NCBI GenBank assembly: GCA_964528095.1
Contig: CAZGSG010000002.1
Span: forward strand, 1 to 64,000
DNA: 64,000 bases
Direction of reading: 5' to 3'
Origin: CAZGSG01 sp964528095
GTDB taxonomy: Bacteria; Bacteroidota; Bacteroidia; Chitinophagales; Chitinophagaceae
A program made the position numbers and the translations under genes. Below, in pieces: positions 26,169 through 34,870 of the stretch (its first letter is position 1; each line of letters begins with the position of its first letter). The notes under the pieces were generated by a model, which did no database searches, was not told the origin of the DNA, and was given only the letters and a program-made list of their open reading frames with translations.

Positions 26169-27163
26169 TGCCATTCTATTAATTTTTGTAAACAGTTATT
26201 TGCGCTACCGCTTTCGAGGCTTTGCACGGCTGCGCCATATGCTTCTTCATAATTTTTATATTTACCCGTGCAGTGCAGGGCCATAGCGGCATTCGCCAGT
26301 ACAACCGCATTTTGCGACCAGCTGCCTTCCCCTTTTAATATAGAAGTAAAGATCTTTGCAGCCTCTTCCACGGTACCGCCACCATGTATATCCGTAGCAT
26401 TTACCATTCGTTTTCCTAGTTGTTCAGGAGTCATTATCTTTTCCCCCTTGTTGGTAATGACCTTTGTGTCATTGGTCAATGAAATTTCATCATATCCATC
26501 CAGGCTATGAATGATCATAAATGATTTACCGGACTGTTGCAGTAAATAATTATAAATACGTGCCATCTCCAGGTTATATACGCCAATCAATTGAAAAGCG
26601 GGGTCAGCAGGATTGACAAGCGGGCCCAGCATATTAAAGAAGGTGCGCATGGCCAGGTTTCTGCGTATCGGCCCCACGACTTTTAAAGCAGGGTGAAACA
26701 TTGGAGCATGTAGAAAACATATACCAGCTTTGTCTACCTCGTTGAGTAAACGATCATTTTCATTATTGAATTTATATCCGAGCTGTTCCATTACATTTGA
26801 AGCACCACTTACAGAAGAAGCGCCATAATTTCCATGTTTTGCTACTTTCTGTCCCGTACCGGCTACTATAAAACAGCTGAGCGTAGAAATATTGAATGTA
26901 TTTTTTCCATCACCTCCTGTACCCACGATATCTATCACCTCATGTTCATCCATTTTCACCTGTACGCAAAGCTCCAGCAACGCATCTCTGAATCCCTGTA
27001 ACTCCTCAATAGTGATACTACGCATCAGGTAGACGGTCATGAAAGCCGTCACTTCATGTTCATTGTATACGCCCCTGCCGATATTGACCAGCACCTGTTT
27101 TGCGTCCTGTCTTGAGAGGGTCTTATGCTCAAAAAGGTATTGTAATGTCTTTTTCATTTTCAA
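26165..27163 (-). CDS. trpD: Anthranilate phosphoribosyltransferase
   Basis: 332 aa. Motifs: the PRPP-binding VDIVGTGGDGKNTFNISTLS, KHGNYGASSVSGASNVMEQLGYK, the anthranilate-site region FLHAPMFHPALKVVGPIRR and RTFFNMLGPLVNPA. It joins anthranilate to PRPP. trpC overlaps its 3' end by 4 bases and trpG lies 20 bp upstream. No fused TrpG domain. Confidence 0.97.
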   Translation of the reverse strand: MKMKKTLQYLFEHKTLSRQDAKQVLVNIGRGVYNEHEVTAFMTVYLMRSITIEELQGFRDALLELCVQVKMDEHEVIDIVGTGGDGKNTFNISTLSCFIVAGTGQKVAKHGNYGASSVSGASNVMEQLGYKFNNENDRLLNEVDKAGICFLHAPMFHPALKVVGPIRRNLAMRTFFNMLGPLVNPADPAFQLIGVYNLEMARIYNYLLQQSGKSFMIIHSLDGYDEISLTNDTKVITNKGEKIMTPEQLGKRMVNATDIHGGGTVEEAAKIFTSILKGEGSWSQNAVVLANAAMALHCTGKYKNYEEAYGAAVQSLESGSANNCLQKLIEWQ

Positions 27164-27183
27164 TTTTGTAACTACTCTTACTA

Positions 27184-27765
27184 TCAGTTTTTCAACCAGT
27201 TTCTTAAAATGTCTTCTCCCAGGGGAGTCAGTACACTTTCGGGGTGGAACTGAACACCCTGCACATCATACTTGGTATGTTGCAATGCCATTATATACCC
27301 ATTCTCATCCCGGGCAGTGATCTCCAATTCATCTGGAAATCCCTCTTCCGCTATGATCCAGCTATGATACCGGCCTACTTCAAATACCGTTGGTAACCCG
27401 GCAAATAAAGATTTTATGGTTTTTGTCTTCTCGCTTTTGATCACTACGGGAGTGGCTACACCGTGATATACTGTAGATAGATTAATCAGTTTACCGCCGA
27501 ATGCTTCTCCAATTGCCTGGTGTCCCAGACAAACGCCCAATATAGATTTGGAAGAAGCATATTCTTTTATCAACTGCAATAACAACCCTGCCTCTTCCGG
27601 TATACCAGGACCCGGAGACAATATGATCTTATCGTATTCCTTTACTTTTTCCAACGGAATTCTATCATTCCGATGCACTTCCACCTTATCATGCAATATC
27701 TTTTCTACCAGGTGCACCAGGTTGTAAGTAAACGAATCGTAATTATCAAAAACTAATACTTTCAC
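27184..27765 (-). CDS. trpG: Anthranilate synthase component II (glutamine amidotransferase)
   Basis: 193 aa. The class I amidotransferase triad is visible: Cys in ILGVCLGHQAIGE and His-Glu in GVQFHPESVLTPLG, with the early oxyanion loop LSPGPGIPEEAG. It supplies ammonia from glutamine to TrpE. It follows trpE by 14 bp. In some bacteria such a subunit also serves p-aminobenzoate synthase; location argues for Trp synthesis. Confidence 0.96.
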   Translation of the reverse strand: MKVLVFDNYDSFTYNLVHLVEKILHDKVEVHRNDRIPLEKVKEYDKIILSPGPGIPEEAGLLLQLIKEYASSKSILGVCLGHQAIGEAFGGKLINLSTVYHGVATPVVIKSEKTKTIKSLFAGLPTVFEVGRYHSWIIAEEGFPDELEITARDENGYIMALQHTKYDVQGVQFHPESVLTPLGEDILRNWLKN

Positions 27766-27779
27766 TTTTAACTATTGAT

Positions 27780-29204
27780 TTATTGTGTTATTTCTTCCGC
27801 AAGCACAATCGCTTTTTTCAATGCGCCCAGTTTATTATTCACTTCCTGCAATTCGTTTTCAGGTATTGACGCTGCCACTACCCCAGCCCCGGCCTGGTAG
27901 GTCAATGTATTGTTGCGACTCAGGAATGTCCTGATCATGATGGCATGATTAAAACTGCCGTCAAAGCCAACAAAGCCAATTGCTCCGCCATAATAACTTC
28001 TTGCCGTAGGTTCGTTTGCATTGATCAGCTGCATGGCTTTGAACTTTGGGGCACCGCTTAATGTACCAGCCGGAAATGTTTTAGCCATCAATTCAAACGG
28101 ATTCGTGTTTTCTCTTACTCTTCCCGTAACCTCGCTTACAAGATGAATCACGTGTGAGTAGTATTGAACCTGTTTGTAATGCGCTACCACTACATCATCA
28201 CATAACCTGCTCAGGTCATTCCGCGCAAGGTCAACCAGCATTACATGTTCGGCATTCTCCTTGGCATCTTTTAATAAACGTTCGGTTTCGCGCTGATCTG
28301 TTTCATCATCTCCGGTGCGACGGAACGTACCTGCAATTGGATGTACCACCGCCTTATTATTATCAATGATCAGTTGTGCTTCGGGTGATGAGCCCATTAG
28401 TTTATAATCGCCATAATCAAAGAAAAATAAATACGGAGAAGGATTCACGCTACGTAATGCCCTGTACACATTAAATTCATCGCCGGTAAATCCCTGCTCG
28501 AACCGCCTGCTTAATACGATCTGGAATACATCTCCGCGCAAACAACTCTCGATTCCTTTTTTTACGATCACCTTATACTCTTCGTCAGACAAATTCGAGC
28601 TCTCCTCTCCTGCAGACCTGAAAGGATAGACGGGCACATCTTTGCCCCTGATCAATGATTCGAGCAAGGGAAGATCGGCCTCTACGCCTGCTACTTTATT
28701 TTCACAAATGAACAGTTCATCTTTAAAATGATTGAATACGATTACGTACTGGTACAGGCGGTACCGCATTAGCGGAATAGAAGGCTCCGCATCAGCATGA
28801 TGCATGTTAAAACTGATGGATTCAAAAAACTGTACCGCATCAAAACTGGTATATCCAAAAAGCCCCTGCGCAAACTTTGCTTCTTTTGTTGTGGCTTTTG
28901 CGATCTCAAAGCGATGCATAAAATCCCATAACAAAGGAGCAACTTCATTCCTGTTATTCAACACTATCTTTTCCGCTTTTTGTGCCGGAAGTTTATACTC
29001 TACATTTTCAGCCGAGTTGATCTCTATGCCGCCAATCGCGTTGATACAGATAAACGAATAACTGTTCTCGGCGGCATGAAAATCGGTACTTTCCAGTAAG
29101 ATCGTATCCCGGTAGCGGTCACGAAGACGCAAATAGATTCCGACCGGAGTATATACATCTGCCAGTAATCTTTTGACCGATGTATTTATTTCTATTTTTT
29201 TCAT
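27780..29204 (-). CDS. trpE: Anthranilate synthase component I
   Basis: 474 aa. The N-terminal feedback site shows the LLES motif (DTILLESTDF, residues about 34-43), the region that binds Trp in inhibited enzymes. The chorismate-binding domain has SPSPYLFF-type NPSPYLFFFDYGDYKLMGSSPEAQL, HPIAGTFRRTGDD, ARNDLSRLCDDV, FPAGTLSGAPKFKAM and YYGGAIGFVGFDG. It converts chorismate with ammonia to anthranilate, the committed step. It is the first structural gene after the attenuator, about 70 bp beyond the terminator hairpin. Confidence 0.97.
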   Translation of the reverse strand: MKKIEINTSVKRLLADVYTPVGIYLRLRDRYRDTILLESTDFHAAENSYSFICINAIGGIEINSAENVEYKLPAQKAEKIVLNNRNEVAPLLWDFMHRFEIAKATTKEAKFAQGLFGYTSFDAVQFFESISFNMHHADAEPSIPLMRYRLYQYVIVFNHFKDELFICENKVAGVEADLPLLESLIRGKDVPVYPFRSAGEESSNLSDEEYKVIVKKGIESCLRGDVFQIVLSRRFEQGFTGDEFNVYRALRSVNPSPYLFFFDYGDYKLMGSSPEAQLIIDNNKAVVHPIAGTFRRTGDDETDQRETERLLKDAKENAEHVMLVDLARNDLSRLCDDVVVAHYKQVQYYSHVIHLVSEVTGRVRENTNPFELMAKTFPAGTLSGAPKFKAMQLINANEPTARSYYGGAIGFVGFDGSFNHAIMIRTFLSRNNTLTYQAGAGVVAASIPENELQEVNNKLGALKKAIVLAEEITQ

Positions 29205-29271
29205 AATAATCTCTCCATCTTCTTTTAAACTTCGCCACCCGTGCAGCGAATAATTTTAAGCCTTCCCCGAA

Positions 29272-29301
29272 CAAAAAAAGCCCCGAAAAACTTCGGGGCT
29301 C
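29272..29301 (-). terminator. trp attenuator (intrinsic terminator in trp leader)
   Basis: On the minus strand, AGCCCCGAA (29292-29300) pairs perfectly with TTCGGGGCT (29279-29287) across a 4-base loop, followed by seven T residues (29273-29279). The 5' arm can instead pair with ATCGGGGTTT at 29334-29343, the end of the leader ORF, forming an antiterminator. It lies between the leader peptide and trpE. Confidence 0.88.
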
Positions 29302-29329
29302 TGACTACCTTATTAATAAAGTAATGACA

Positions 29330-29392
29330 TTACAAACCCCGATCAGCGTTTGTTTGCCACCACCATTGAATATTTACTATTTGTTTTTTCAT
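29330..29392 (-). CDS. trpL: trp operon leader peptide (20 aa, Trp-Trp-Trp)
   Basis: A 20-codon ORF starting ATG AAA AAA CAA and containing three consecutive TGG codons (residues 10-12 in NIQWWWQTN), ending GAT CGG GGT TTG TAA. Three Trp in a row in a 20-residue peptide just before a terminator hairpin and trpE is the hallmark of ribosome-mediated attenuation. When charged tRNA-Trp is scarce, a ribosome stalled at the Trp codons would leave the last codons (29334-29343) free to pair with the terminator's 5' arm and allow read-through; when Trp is plentiful the ribosome reaches the stop, covers that segment, and the terminator forms. Too short for ordinary gene calling. Confidence 0.88.
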   Translation of the reverse strand: MKKQIVNIQWWWQTNADRGL

Positions 29393-29399
29393 TCCGGTG

Positions 29400-29431
29400 C
29401 AAATATGGAAGCAAAAAGCCAATTAGTCAAA
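29400..29431 (-). promoter_or_regulatory. trp operon promoter (-33 TTTG / -7 CATATTTG)
   Basis: On the minus strand TTTG (29428-29431) and CATATTTG (29400-29407, seven of eight bases of TAnnTTTG) are 20 bases apart. The start point would fall only a few bases before the trpL ATG at 29392, so the leader peptide would be read from an almost leaderless transcript. Confidence 0.65.
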
Positions 29432-29529
29432 TTTTTTTTATAAAAAAAAGAGGTTTTAGGAATCTCTTACAAAACAGCATATGAGCAAATTCCGTTTTGG
29501 GCTGCTGCTTCGTTAGCCCTTACTATTGA

Positions 29530-29838
29530 CGGCCTGCGCTCCTTCAAAAAAGGCAGGTCGCAATGGTTGGTGGCAATATTAAGGATGGCGCATTTAACAA
29601 AAGGGAATTTTTGAATGCCCTGCCTGGCCCTGGTGGTGAAGACCTTAGCTACACCCGGCTGGAAAGCTGCTGCGCCTTCCATTCGCCGAATGGATTTATG
29701 GGAGAAGGATTGCTGGGACCGGTATGAAATAAAAACAGCCGGTGCGGAAAAACCTGTCATTATATTTATAATATGTATGACAAATCTGAGCTAAAAGCGC
29801 CTAAAGGATTTACCTTTAGAACGCAGACACAACTTTAA
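29530..29838 (+). pseudogene. Frameshifted remnant of a conserved Bacteroidota protein (family often misnamed 2-dehydro-3-deoxyphosphooctonate aldolase)
   Basis: Three successive frames encode pieces of one protein: MVGGNIKDGAFNKREFLNAL, then SYTRLESCCAFHSPNGFMG and EGLL in the first frame, then DRYEIKTAGAEKPVIIF after an extra G in the GGG at 29715-29717, then YNMYDKSELKAPKGFTFRT after a second shift near 29760-29770. From memory the order GP.GE-YxRxxSCCxF-GLLDxYE-NMYD-L.AP.GF matches the C-terminal part of that family of small lipoproteins. The 5' end is missing. The stop TAA overlaps the next start codon (TAATG). Family naming is from memory and not checked. Confidence 0.5.
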
Positions 29839-30653
29839 TGAATCCAACCATCTTTACGGTACCCGGGCTTTACAATTCCGGCCCCCAGCACTGGCAAACA
29901 CATTGGGAGAAAAAGTATGGCTTTACGCGTATCAACCAGCAAGACTGGGAAACACCTGTGTGCGCCGACTGGATTGCGTCTATTGACAATGCTCTATTAA
30001 ATTTGCCCGCCAATGAAGTGGTGCTGATTGGCCATAGCCTTGCCTGCTCCACTATAGTTAGATGGGCTGAAAAAAATAAGCGTGTGATTGGAGCAGCGCT
30101 CCTGGTAGCTCCCAGTGATGTGGAAGCAGCGTCCTATCCACCTGGTACTACTGGCTTTTCACCAATGCCCTCTTTTAGATTACCTTTCCCATCGATTGTC
30201 ATAACAAGTTCAGATGACGAATATGTAAGTTTGGAAAGAGCGGCTTTTTTTGCGGACAATTGGGGAAGCGAACTTGTAATAGCCGGGGCATTGGGCCATA
30301 TCAATTCCTCTTCTAATCTCGGTGACTGGCCTTTTGGCATTAAAGAATTAGAAAAATTAGTTCAACCTTATATGCTTATTCAACATAAAAAAATCGGCAC
30401 CAAAGGCCTGTTCTTTGTAGAACAGGATGGGAATATCCTGGCAGAAATGACTTATACAATGCCTGCTGAAAATAAAATGATCATCGACCATACAGAGGTA
30501 AGTGATGAGTTGCGTGGTAAAAACATTGGTTACCAACTCGTACATACAGCTGTTGAGTATGCACGTACCCACCAGATTAAAATAATTCCTTTATGCCCGT
30601 TTGCAAACTCCGTGTTTAAGAAAAAACCGGAATTCAGCGATGTGCTTAATTGA
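29838..30653 (+). CDS. RBBP9/YdeN-type serine hydrolase fused to a GNAT (YjdJ-like) acetyltransferase domain
   Basis: 271 aa. Residues 1-180 are a small alpha/beta hydrolase: TVPGLYNSGPQHWQTHWE, nucleophile Ser67 in LIGHSLACS, acid Asp127 in ITSSDDEYVS and base His154 in GALGHINSSSN. Residues about 188-271 form a compact GNAT domain of the PF14542 type (FVEQDGNILAEMTYTM, VSDELRGKNIGYQLV with the acetyl-CoA loop, IIPLCPFANSVFKKKPEF). Both are usually separate proteins. Substrates are unknown. The join falls near residue 182. It starts on the last base of the pseudogene's stop. Confidence 0.85.
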   Translation: MNPTIFTVPGLYNSGPQHWQTHWEKKYGFTRINQQDWETPVCADWIASIDNALLNLPANEVVLIGHSLACSTIVRWAEKNKRVIGAALLVAPSDVEAASYPPGTTGFSPMPSFRLPFPSIVITSSDDEYVSLERAAFFADNWGSELVIAGALGHINSSSNLGDWPFGIKELEKLVQPYMLIQHKKIGTKGLFFVEQDGNILAEMTYTMPAENKMIIDHTEVSDELRGKNIGYQLVHTAVEYARTHQIKIIPLCPFANSVFKKKPEFSDVLN

Positions 30654-30673
30654 TCAAATCGTTAATCCTCTTT

Positions 30674-30753
30674 CAAATTCAACCATCAAAATTCAAAACC
30701 GGAGTTACTTCACCACTACGGAGGCCATTTTTGCATTTTGACTTTTTAATTTT
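30674..30753. repeat. Dispersed palindromic repeat, copy B
   Basis: The right arm (30729-30753) is identical over 25 bases to the right arm of copy A at 19672-19696. The left arm (about 30674-30698) is decayed but keeps TCAAAATTCAAAA. The centre aligns with the reverse complement of copy A's centre (shared AGTT, TCA, ACT, CGGA blocks). Intergenic. Confidence 0.7.
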
Positions 30754-30846
30754 GATTTGTTATATCTTCGGACACCTTGTACAGCAGGCTAATACTATCA
30801 TAGCCCGCAACCGTTCCTCAACAATCACATATACAAACTCAAGACA

Positions 30847-33285
30847 ATGAAACAGACATTATTGATCACGCTTTTATTTGTATGCCGCGTTGGCATGACG
30901 CAGGATGCGGCTTATACAACGCCACCAAAAGACATTGCCGATATGCTACTGGCCAAACCTACTCCCAATGTCAGTATTGATGACAAAGGAGAATGGATGT
31001 TGTTTACTGAAAGCAATAGTTATCCTTCCGTGGAAGAGCTGGCAAGACCCGAATTAAAAATAGCGGGGCTGCGTATCAATCCGGCAAATTTTGCTCCCAG
31101 CCGCCAGACATTTATCAATAATCTTTACCTGAAAAATATCAACTCGGGTAAAGAATATAAGATTTCCGGTCTGCCCTCGCCATTATACGCCGGTAGTATC
31201 AGTTGGAGTCCGGGTGAAAAAAAGATCGGCTTCACGCACACTACCAGTAACCGGGTAGATCTGTATGTTATCGATATTGCTACACAAAAAGCAACAAAAA
31301 TAAACAAGCAGGCCTTGAATGTTGTAGCCGGAGGATATCAATGGTATGACGACAATACGTTGCTATACCGTACCGCGATAAACTTACCTGGCGCCGCACC
31401 GCCCAAACCCCTGATGCCGAAAGGACCAACAACCCAGGAAAATTATGGCAAAGCCTCACCGCGCCCTACTTATCAGGATATGATCAAGAGCCCCTATGAC
31501 GAGCAATTATTTGAATTCTTTGCCACATCGCAATTGGTAAAAAATGTAAATGGCACAGAAACAAAGATCAGTCAACCCGCTATCTACAGCAGTATTGCCA
31601 TTTCGCCTGATAAAAAATATATGCTGATCCGAACCCTGAAGAAACCTTTTTCTTATATCGTGCCTGTATTCGGGTTCCCCGCAACCGTATCCATCACTGA
31701 CATGAGTGGCAAACTGGTCAAACAACTGGCGGATCTTCCATCGGCAGAGACAGCACCAAGCGGCAACGACAATGTGCAGGACGTATCGCGCGGGTTTGAA
31801 TGGAGAGATGATGAAGCGGCGACAATAGTATGGTGTCAGCCGCTGGATAGCGGATTGATAAAAAAGCAGGTGGACTATCATGATGCCGTATATGCATTGA
31901 ATGCCCCTTTTAATGGACAGGCTGTGCAACTATTCAAAACAAAAATGCGCTATCGCGGTACTACCTGGGGTGATAAAAACCTGGCTATCGTATCGGAAGG
32001 ATTGACGGGCAAACAAGTCACGCAACTCGACCGTTATAATACCGTGACAGGCGATCTGGAAAAACTAATGACCCGCAATACGACCGACGCATACGCTAAC
32101 CCGGGTTTCCCTGTTACCACGCAAAATCAATATGGAAAAGATGTATTGCTCGTGACCGATAATGGAAATAAGATCTTGTTCAACAATTTTACTGGTAGCT
32201 CCCCAAAAGGAGATCTTCCTTTCCTGTTGTCCTATGATATCCATACCAAAAAAGCAGATACGATCTGGAGATGCCAGGAAGGTTATTTTGAAACAGTTGT
32301 GAAAATAATCGATCCCGCCAAACTGACGTTGATCACAAGAAAAGAAAGTGAGAAAGAGATGCCTAACTACTGGTTAAAGAATTTGAAACTTCGCATAGCT
32401 GACAGGCAACTCACTACTTTCAAAAATCCTTACCCGCAACTGGATGGCGTAAGCAAAGAAAAGATCAAATACAAAAGAGCGGATGGCGTTGATCTGACCG
32501 GGGATCTCTATTTACCCAAAGGCTATGATGCAAAGCGGGATGGTCCTTTACCGGTATTCATCTGGGCTTATCCTGCCGAATATAATTCCGCCGCCGATGC
32601 CGCACAGATCCGGGGGAGTGAACATAAATTTACTTTGCTGAACTGGGGTTCTCCCGTATTTTATGTAACACAAGGATATGCCGTATTAAATAATGCGGAA
32701 ATGCCCATCGTTGCCACTGATAAAGACAAAAAGCCCAATGACAATTTTGTTGACCAGTTAAAAATGAACGCGGAAGCCGCCATTAATAAGCTGAGCGATA
32801 TGGGTGTAGGTGATAGAAACCGGATGGCAGTAGGTGGACATAGTTACGGGGCATTTATGACTGCAAACCTGCTGGCACATACCAACCTGTTCAAGGGGGG
32901 TATAGCAAGAAGCGGCGCTTACAACCGCTCACTCACTCCTTTTGGATTCCAGAATGAAGATCGCACCTACTGGCAGGCCCCTGAGTTGTACAATGCCATG
33001 AGCCCTTTCAGTAATGCAGACAAGATAAAGACGCCATTGCTGCTGATCCATGGCGATGCGGATAACAATACGGGCACTTACCCTATTCAGAGTGAGCGTA
33101 TGTTTAATGCTATCAAAGGACTGGGTGGCACTGTGAAATATGTAAGCCTTCCTTATGAGAGTCATGGGTACGCAGGGCGTGAAAATATCCTGCACATGCT
33201 GAATGAACAATTTGCATGGCTGGAAAAATATGTAAAGAATGCTCCGAAGGAAAATCAGAAAAAACAGGAGTCAAAAGCTTTTTAA
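30847..33285 (+). CDS. S9 family (prolyl oligopeptidase-like) secreted peptidase
   Basis: 812 aa. A short signal peptide (MKQTLLITLLFVCRVGMTQ) precedes a beta-propeller (about residues 30-500, SWSPGEKKIGFTHT, ISPDKKYMLIRT) and an alpha/beta hydrolase catalytic domain. The catalytic triad is Ser666 (GGHSYGAFM), Asp739 (IHGDADNNT) and His773 (YESHGYAGREN). It resembles glutamyl or dipeptidyl endopeptidases of the S9 family, which degrade peptides outside the cytoplasm. Terminated by a good hairpin. Repeat copy B lies in its upstream region. Confidence 0.92.
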   Translation: MKQTLLITLLFVCRVGMTQDAAYTTPPKDIADMLLAKPTPNVSIDDKGEWMLFTESNSYPSVEELARPELKIAGLRINPANFAPSRQTFINNLYLKNINSGKEYKISGLPSPLYAGSISWSPGEKKIGFTHTTSNRVDLYVIDIATQKATKINKQALNVVAGGYQWYDDNTLLYRTAINLPGAAPPKPLMPKGPTTQENYGKASPRPTYQDMIKSPYDEQLFEFFATSQLVKNVNGTETKISQPAIYSSIAISPDKKYMLIRTLKKPFSYIVPVFGFPATVSITDMSGKLVKQLADLPSAETAPSGNDNVQDVSRGFEWRDDEAATIVWCQPLDSGLIKKQVDYHDAVYALNAPFNGQAVQLFKTKMRYRGTTWGDKNLAIVSEGLTGKQVTQLDRYNTVTGDLEKLMTRNTTDAYANPGFPVTTQNQYGKDVLLVTDNGNKILFNNFTGSSPKGDLPFLLSYDIHTKKADTIWRCQEGYFETVVKIIDPAKLTLITRKESEKEMPNYWLKNLKLRIADRQLTTFKNPYPQLDGVSKEKIKYKRADGVDLTGDLYLPKGYDAKRDGPLPVFIWAYPAEYNSAADAAQIRGSEHKFTLLNWGSPVFYVTQGYAVLNNAEMPIVATDKDKKPNDNFVDQLKMNAEAAINKLSDMGVGDRNRMAVGGHSYGAFMTANLLAHTNLFKGGIARSGAYNRSLTPFGFQNEDRTYWQAPELYNAMSPFSNADKIKTPLLLIHGDADNNTGTYPIQSERMFNAIKGLGGTVKYVSLPYESHGYAGRENILHMLNEQFAWLEKYVKNAPKENQKKQESKAF

Positions 33286-33305
33286 AACAAACAAGCCCGT
33301 TTACA

Positions 33306-33332
33306 AAGCCGTGCCTATGGTGCGGCTTTTTT
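33306..33332 (+). terminator. Intrinsic terminator of the S9 peptidase gene
   Basis: AAGCCGTGCC pairs with GGTGCGGCTT (two wobble pairs) across a TAT loop, followed by a run of T residues, about 20 bp after the stop. Confidence 0.85.
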
Positions 33333-33415
33333 ATTTAATTCCTTCACAAACGCGGCCCTTTCTTAAACAGGTATTTTTCATGATGACAATAATGCGTTGA
33401 AAAAAATATTCCGTT

Positions 33416-33423
33416 TAACTTTG
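33416..33423 (+). promoter_or_regulatory. -7 promoter element (TAACTTTG) upstream of nudK-like gene
   Basis: Perfect TAnnTTTG 66 bp before the ATG, with TTG at 33397-33399 as a possible -33 box (16-base spacing). Confidence 0.45.
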
Positions 33424-33489
33424 CCTCAACAAATAATACCTGATCTTGCCATTCGTATCCATCATTAAACAAATCCATTAAAACCCCTT

Positions 33490-34074
33490 ATGAGCAACAG
33501 CAATGTTCACATTATCAAAACAGAAGTTCTTTCCGATAACTGGTATGTGCTAAGAAAAGTAACGTTTGACTATACAAAAAAAGATGGCACACAAGAGACA
33601 CAGGCACGGGAGGCTTATGATCGTGGCAACGGAGCTGCCATATTCCTGTACAACAAAGCTGATAAGACTACATTGCTTACGCGGCAGTTCCGCATGCCTA
33701 CCTATATTAACGGCAATGAAACGGGCATGCTGATAGAGGCCTGCGCCGGACTTTTAGACAAGGACAATCCCGAAGATGCTATCAAAAGAGAAACGGAAGA
33801 AGAAACAGGGTATAAGGTAACGGATGTCCGGAAAGTCTTTGAGGCATATATGTCGCCCGGATCGGTAACGGAAATGTTATATTTTTTTACTGCTGAATAT
33901 ACCAGTGATATGAAAGTATCTGAAGGAGGTGGACATGCTGATGAACAGGAGAACATAGAAGTACTGGAGATCAGTTTCGCCAAAGCATTGGAAATGCTGG
34001 CCAGTGGTGAGATCCGTGATGCGAAAACAATCCTGCTTTTACAATATGCCAGGCTGCATGGACTGATGGACTGA
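33490..34074 (+). CDS. nudK: NUDIX hydrolase, GDP-mannose pyrophosphatase-like
   Basis: 194 aa. The Nudix box runs from Gly87 (GLLDKDNPEDAIKRETEEET) with Glu95, Arg100-Glu101, Glu104-Glu105 and Gly107, all Nudix positions filled. The N-terminal strand pattern (NVHIIKTEVLSDNWYVLRKVTFDY) and REAYDRGNGAAIFLYN match NudK, which splits GDP-mannose to GMP and mannose 1-phosphate. ADP-ribose is an alternative substrate in close relatives. Own promoter; a HAD gene follows. Confidence 0.85.
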   Translation: MSNSNVHIIKTEVLSDNWYVLRKVTFDYTKKDGTQETQAREAYDRGNGAAIFLYNKADKTTLLTRQFRMPTYINGNETGMLIEACAGLLDKDNPEDAIKRETEEETGYKVTDVRKVFEAYMSPGSVTEMLYFFTAEYTSDMKVSEGGGHADEQENIEVLEISFAKALEMLASGEIRDAKTILLLQYARLHGLMD

Positions 34075-34152
34075 TGTCGATTTGTAAACAATTGCCCCGT
34101 TTATCTTATAGTACATTGATGAAAACAGTATTACCATTCAATAGATTAATTC

Positions 34153-34842
34153 ATGAATATTAAAGTAATTGCTTTTGACGCGGACGATACGCTTTGGGTA
34201 AATGAGCCTTATTTTCAGGAGACCGAAAAGAAATTCTGTGCCCTGCTGGAGGATTTTTTACCTGCACATAGTATAGCCAAGGAACTTTTTAAAACAGAGA
34301 TCGATAACCTGCCGCTTTATGGGTACGGAGTAAAGGGATTTATGCTCTCGATGATTGAAACAGCTTTGCGTGTATCGGGCAATACCTTAGGTACCGGCAC
34401 GATCAATACAATAATTGACTACGGAAAAGAATTGCTGGCAAGGCCTATCGAAATTTTGGAAGGAGTTGAAGATGTTCTGCAACAGCTATCGGGCCGGTAT
34501 AAACTGGTGGTCGCTACCAAGGGCGATCTGCTTGACCAGGAGCGAAAACTAAAAAAATCCGGCATCGAACATTATTTTCATCATATTGAAATAATGAGCG
34601 AAAAACATGAAAAGGATTATACTAAACTGCTTCGCCATCTTGATATCAAACCCGAAGAATTTCTTATGATCGGTAACTCGGTGAAATCAGATATACTACC
34701 TGTACTGGCTATTGGAGGACATGCTATCCATATCCCTTATCACACTACCTGGGCGCATGAACATGTTGACTATACCATCACAGACCCGAAATTCAGGCAT
34801 ATCCAGAAGATCAATGATATTTTACCTGACCTGCTTGCGTGA
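34153..34842 (+). CDS. HAD-superfamily hydrolase
   Basis: 229 aa. HAD motifs: nucleophile VIAFDADDTLWVNE (the DxDDT loop, residues 6-13), motif II VVATKGD, a Lys in KLKKSGIEHYFHHIEIMSEKHEKDY (motif III) and motif IV EFLMIGNSVKSDILP. The cap is small and helical (C1 type). Substrate unknown; phosphoglycolate or nucleotide phosphatases are typical relatives. It is about 80 bp downstream of the NUDIX gene on the same strand, and convergent with the next gene. Confidence 0.88.
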   Translation: MNIKVIAFDADDTLWVNEPYFQETEKKFCALLEDFLPAHSIAKELFKTEIDNLPLYGYGVKGFMLSMIETALRVSGNTLGTGTINTIIDYGKELLARPIEILEGVEDVLQQLSGRYKLVVATKGDLLDQERKLKKSGIEHYFHHIEIMSEKHEKDYTKLLRHLDIKPEEFLMIGNSVKSDILPVLAIGGHAIHIPYHTTWAHEHVDYTITDPKFRHIQKINDILPDLLA

Positions 34843-34870
34843 CAATAACCGGGTTCTGACTGCCACATCA

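Noticed and set aside
25723..26286. 187-aa + strand ORF across trpC and trpD
   Set aside because: Shadow of trpC/trpD; no homologous pattern and no promoter.
29467..29760. 97-aa minus-strand ORF between trp promoter and 29838
   Set aside because: The plus-strand frames carry recognisable pieces of a degraded gene, which explains this open frame better.
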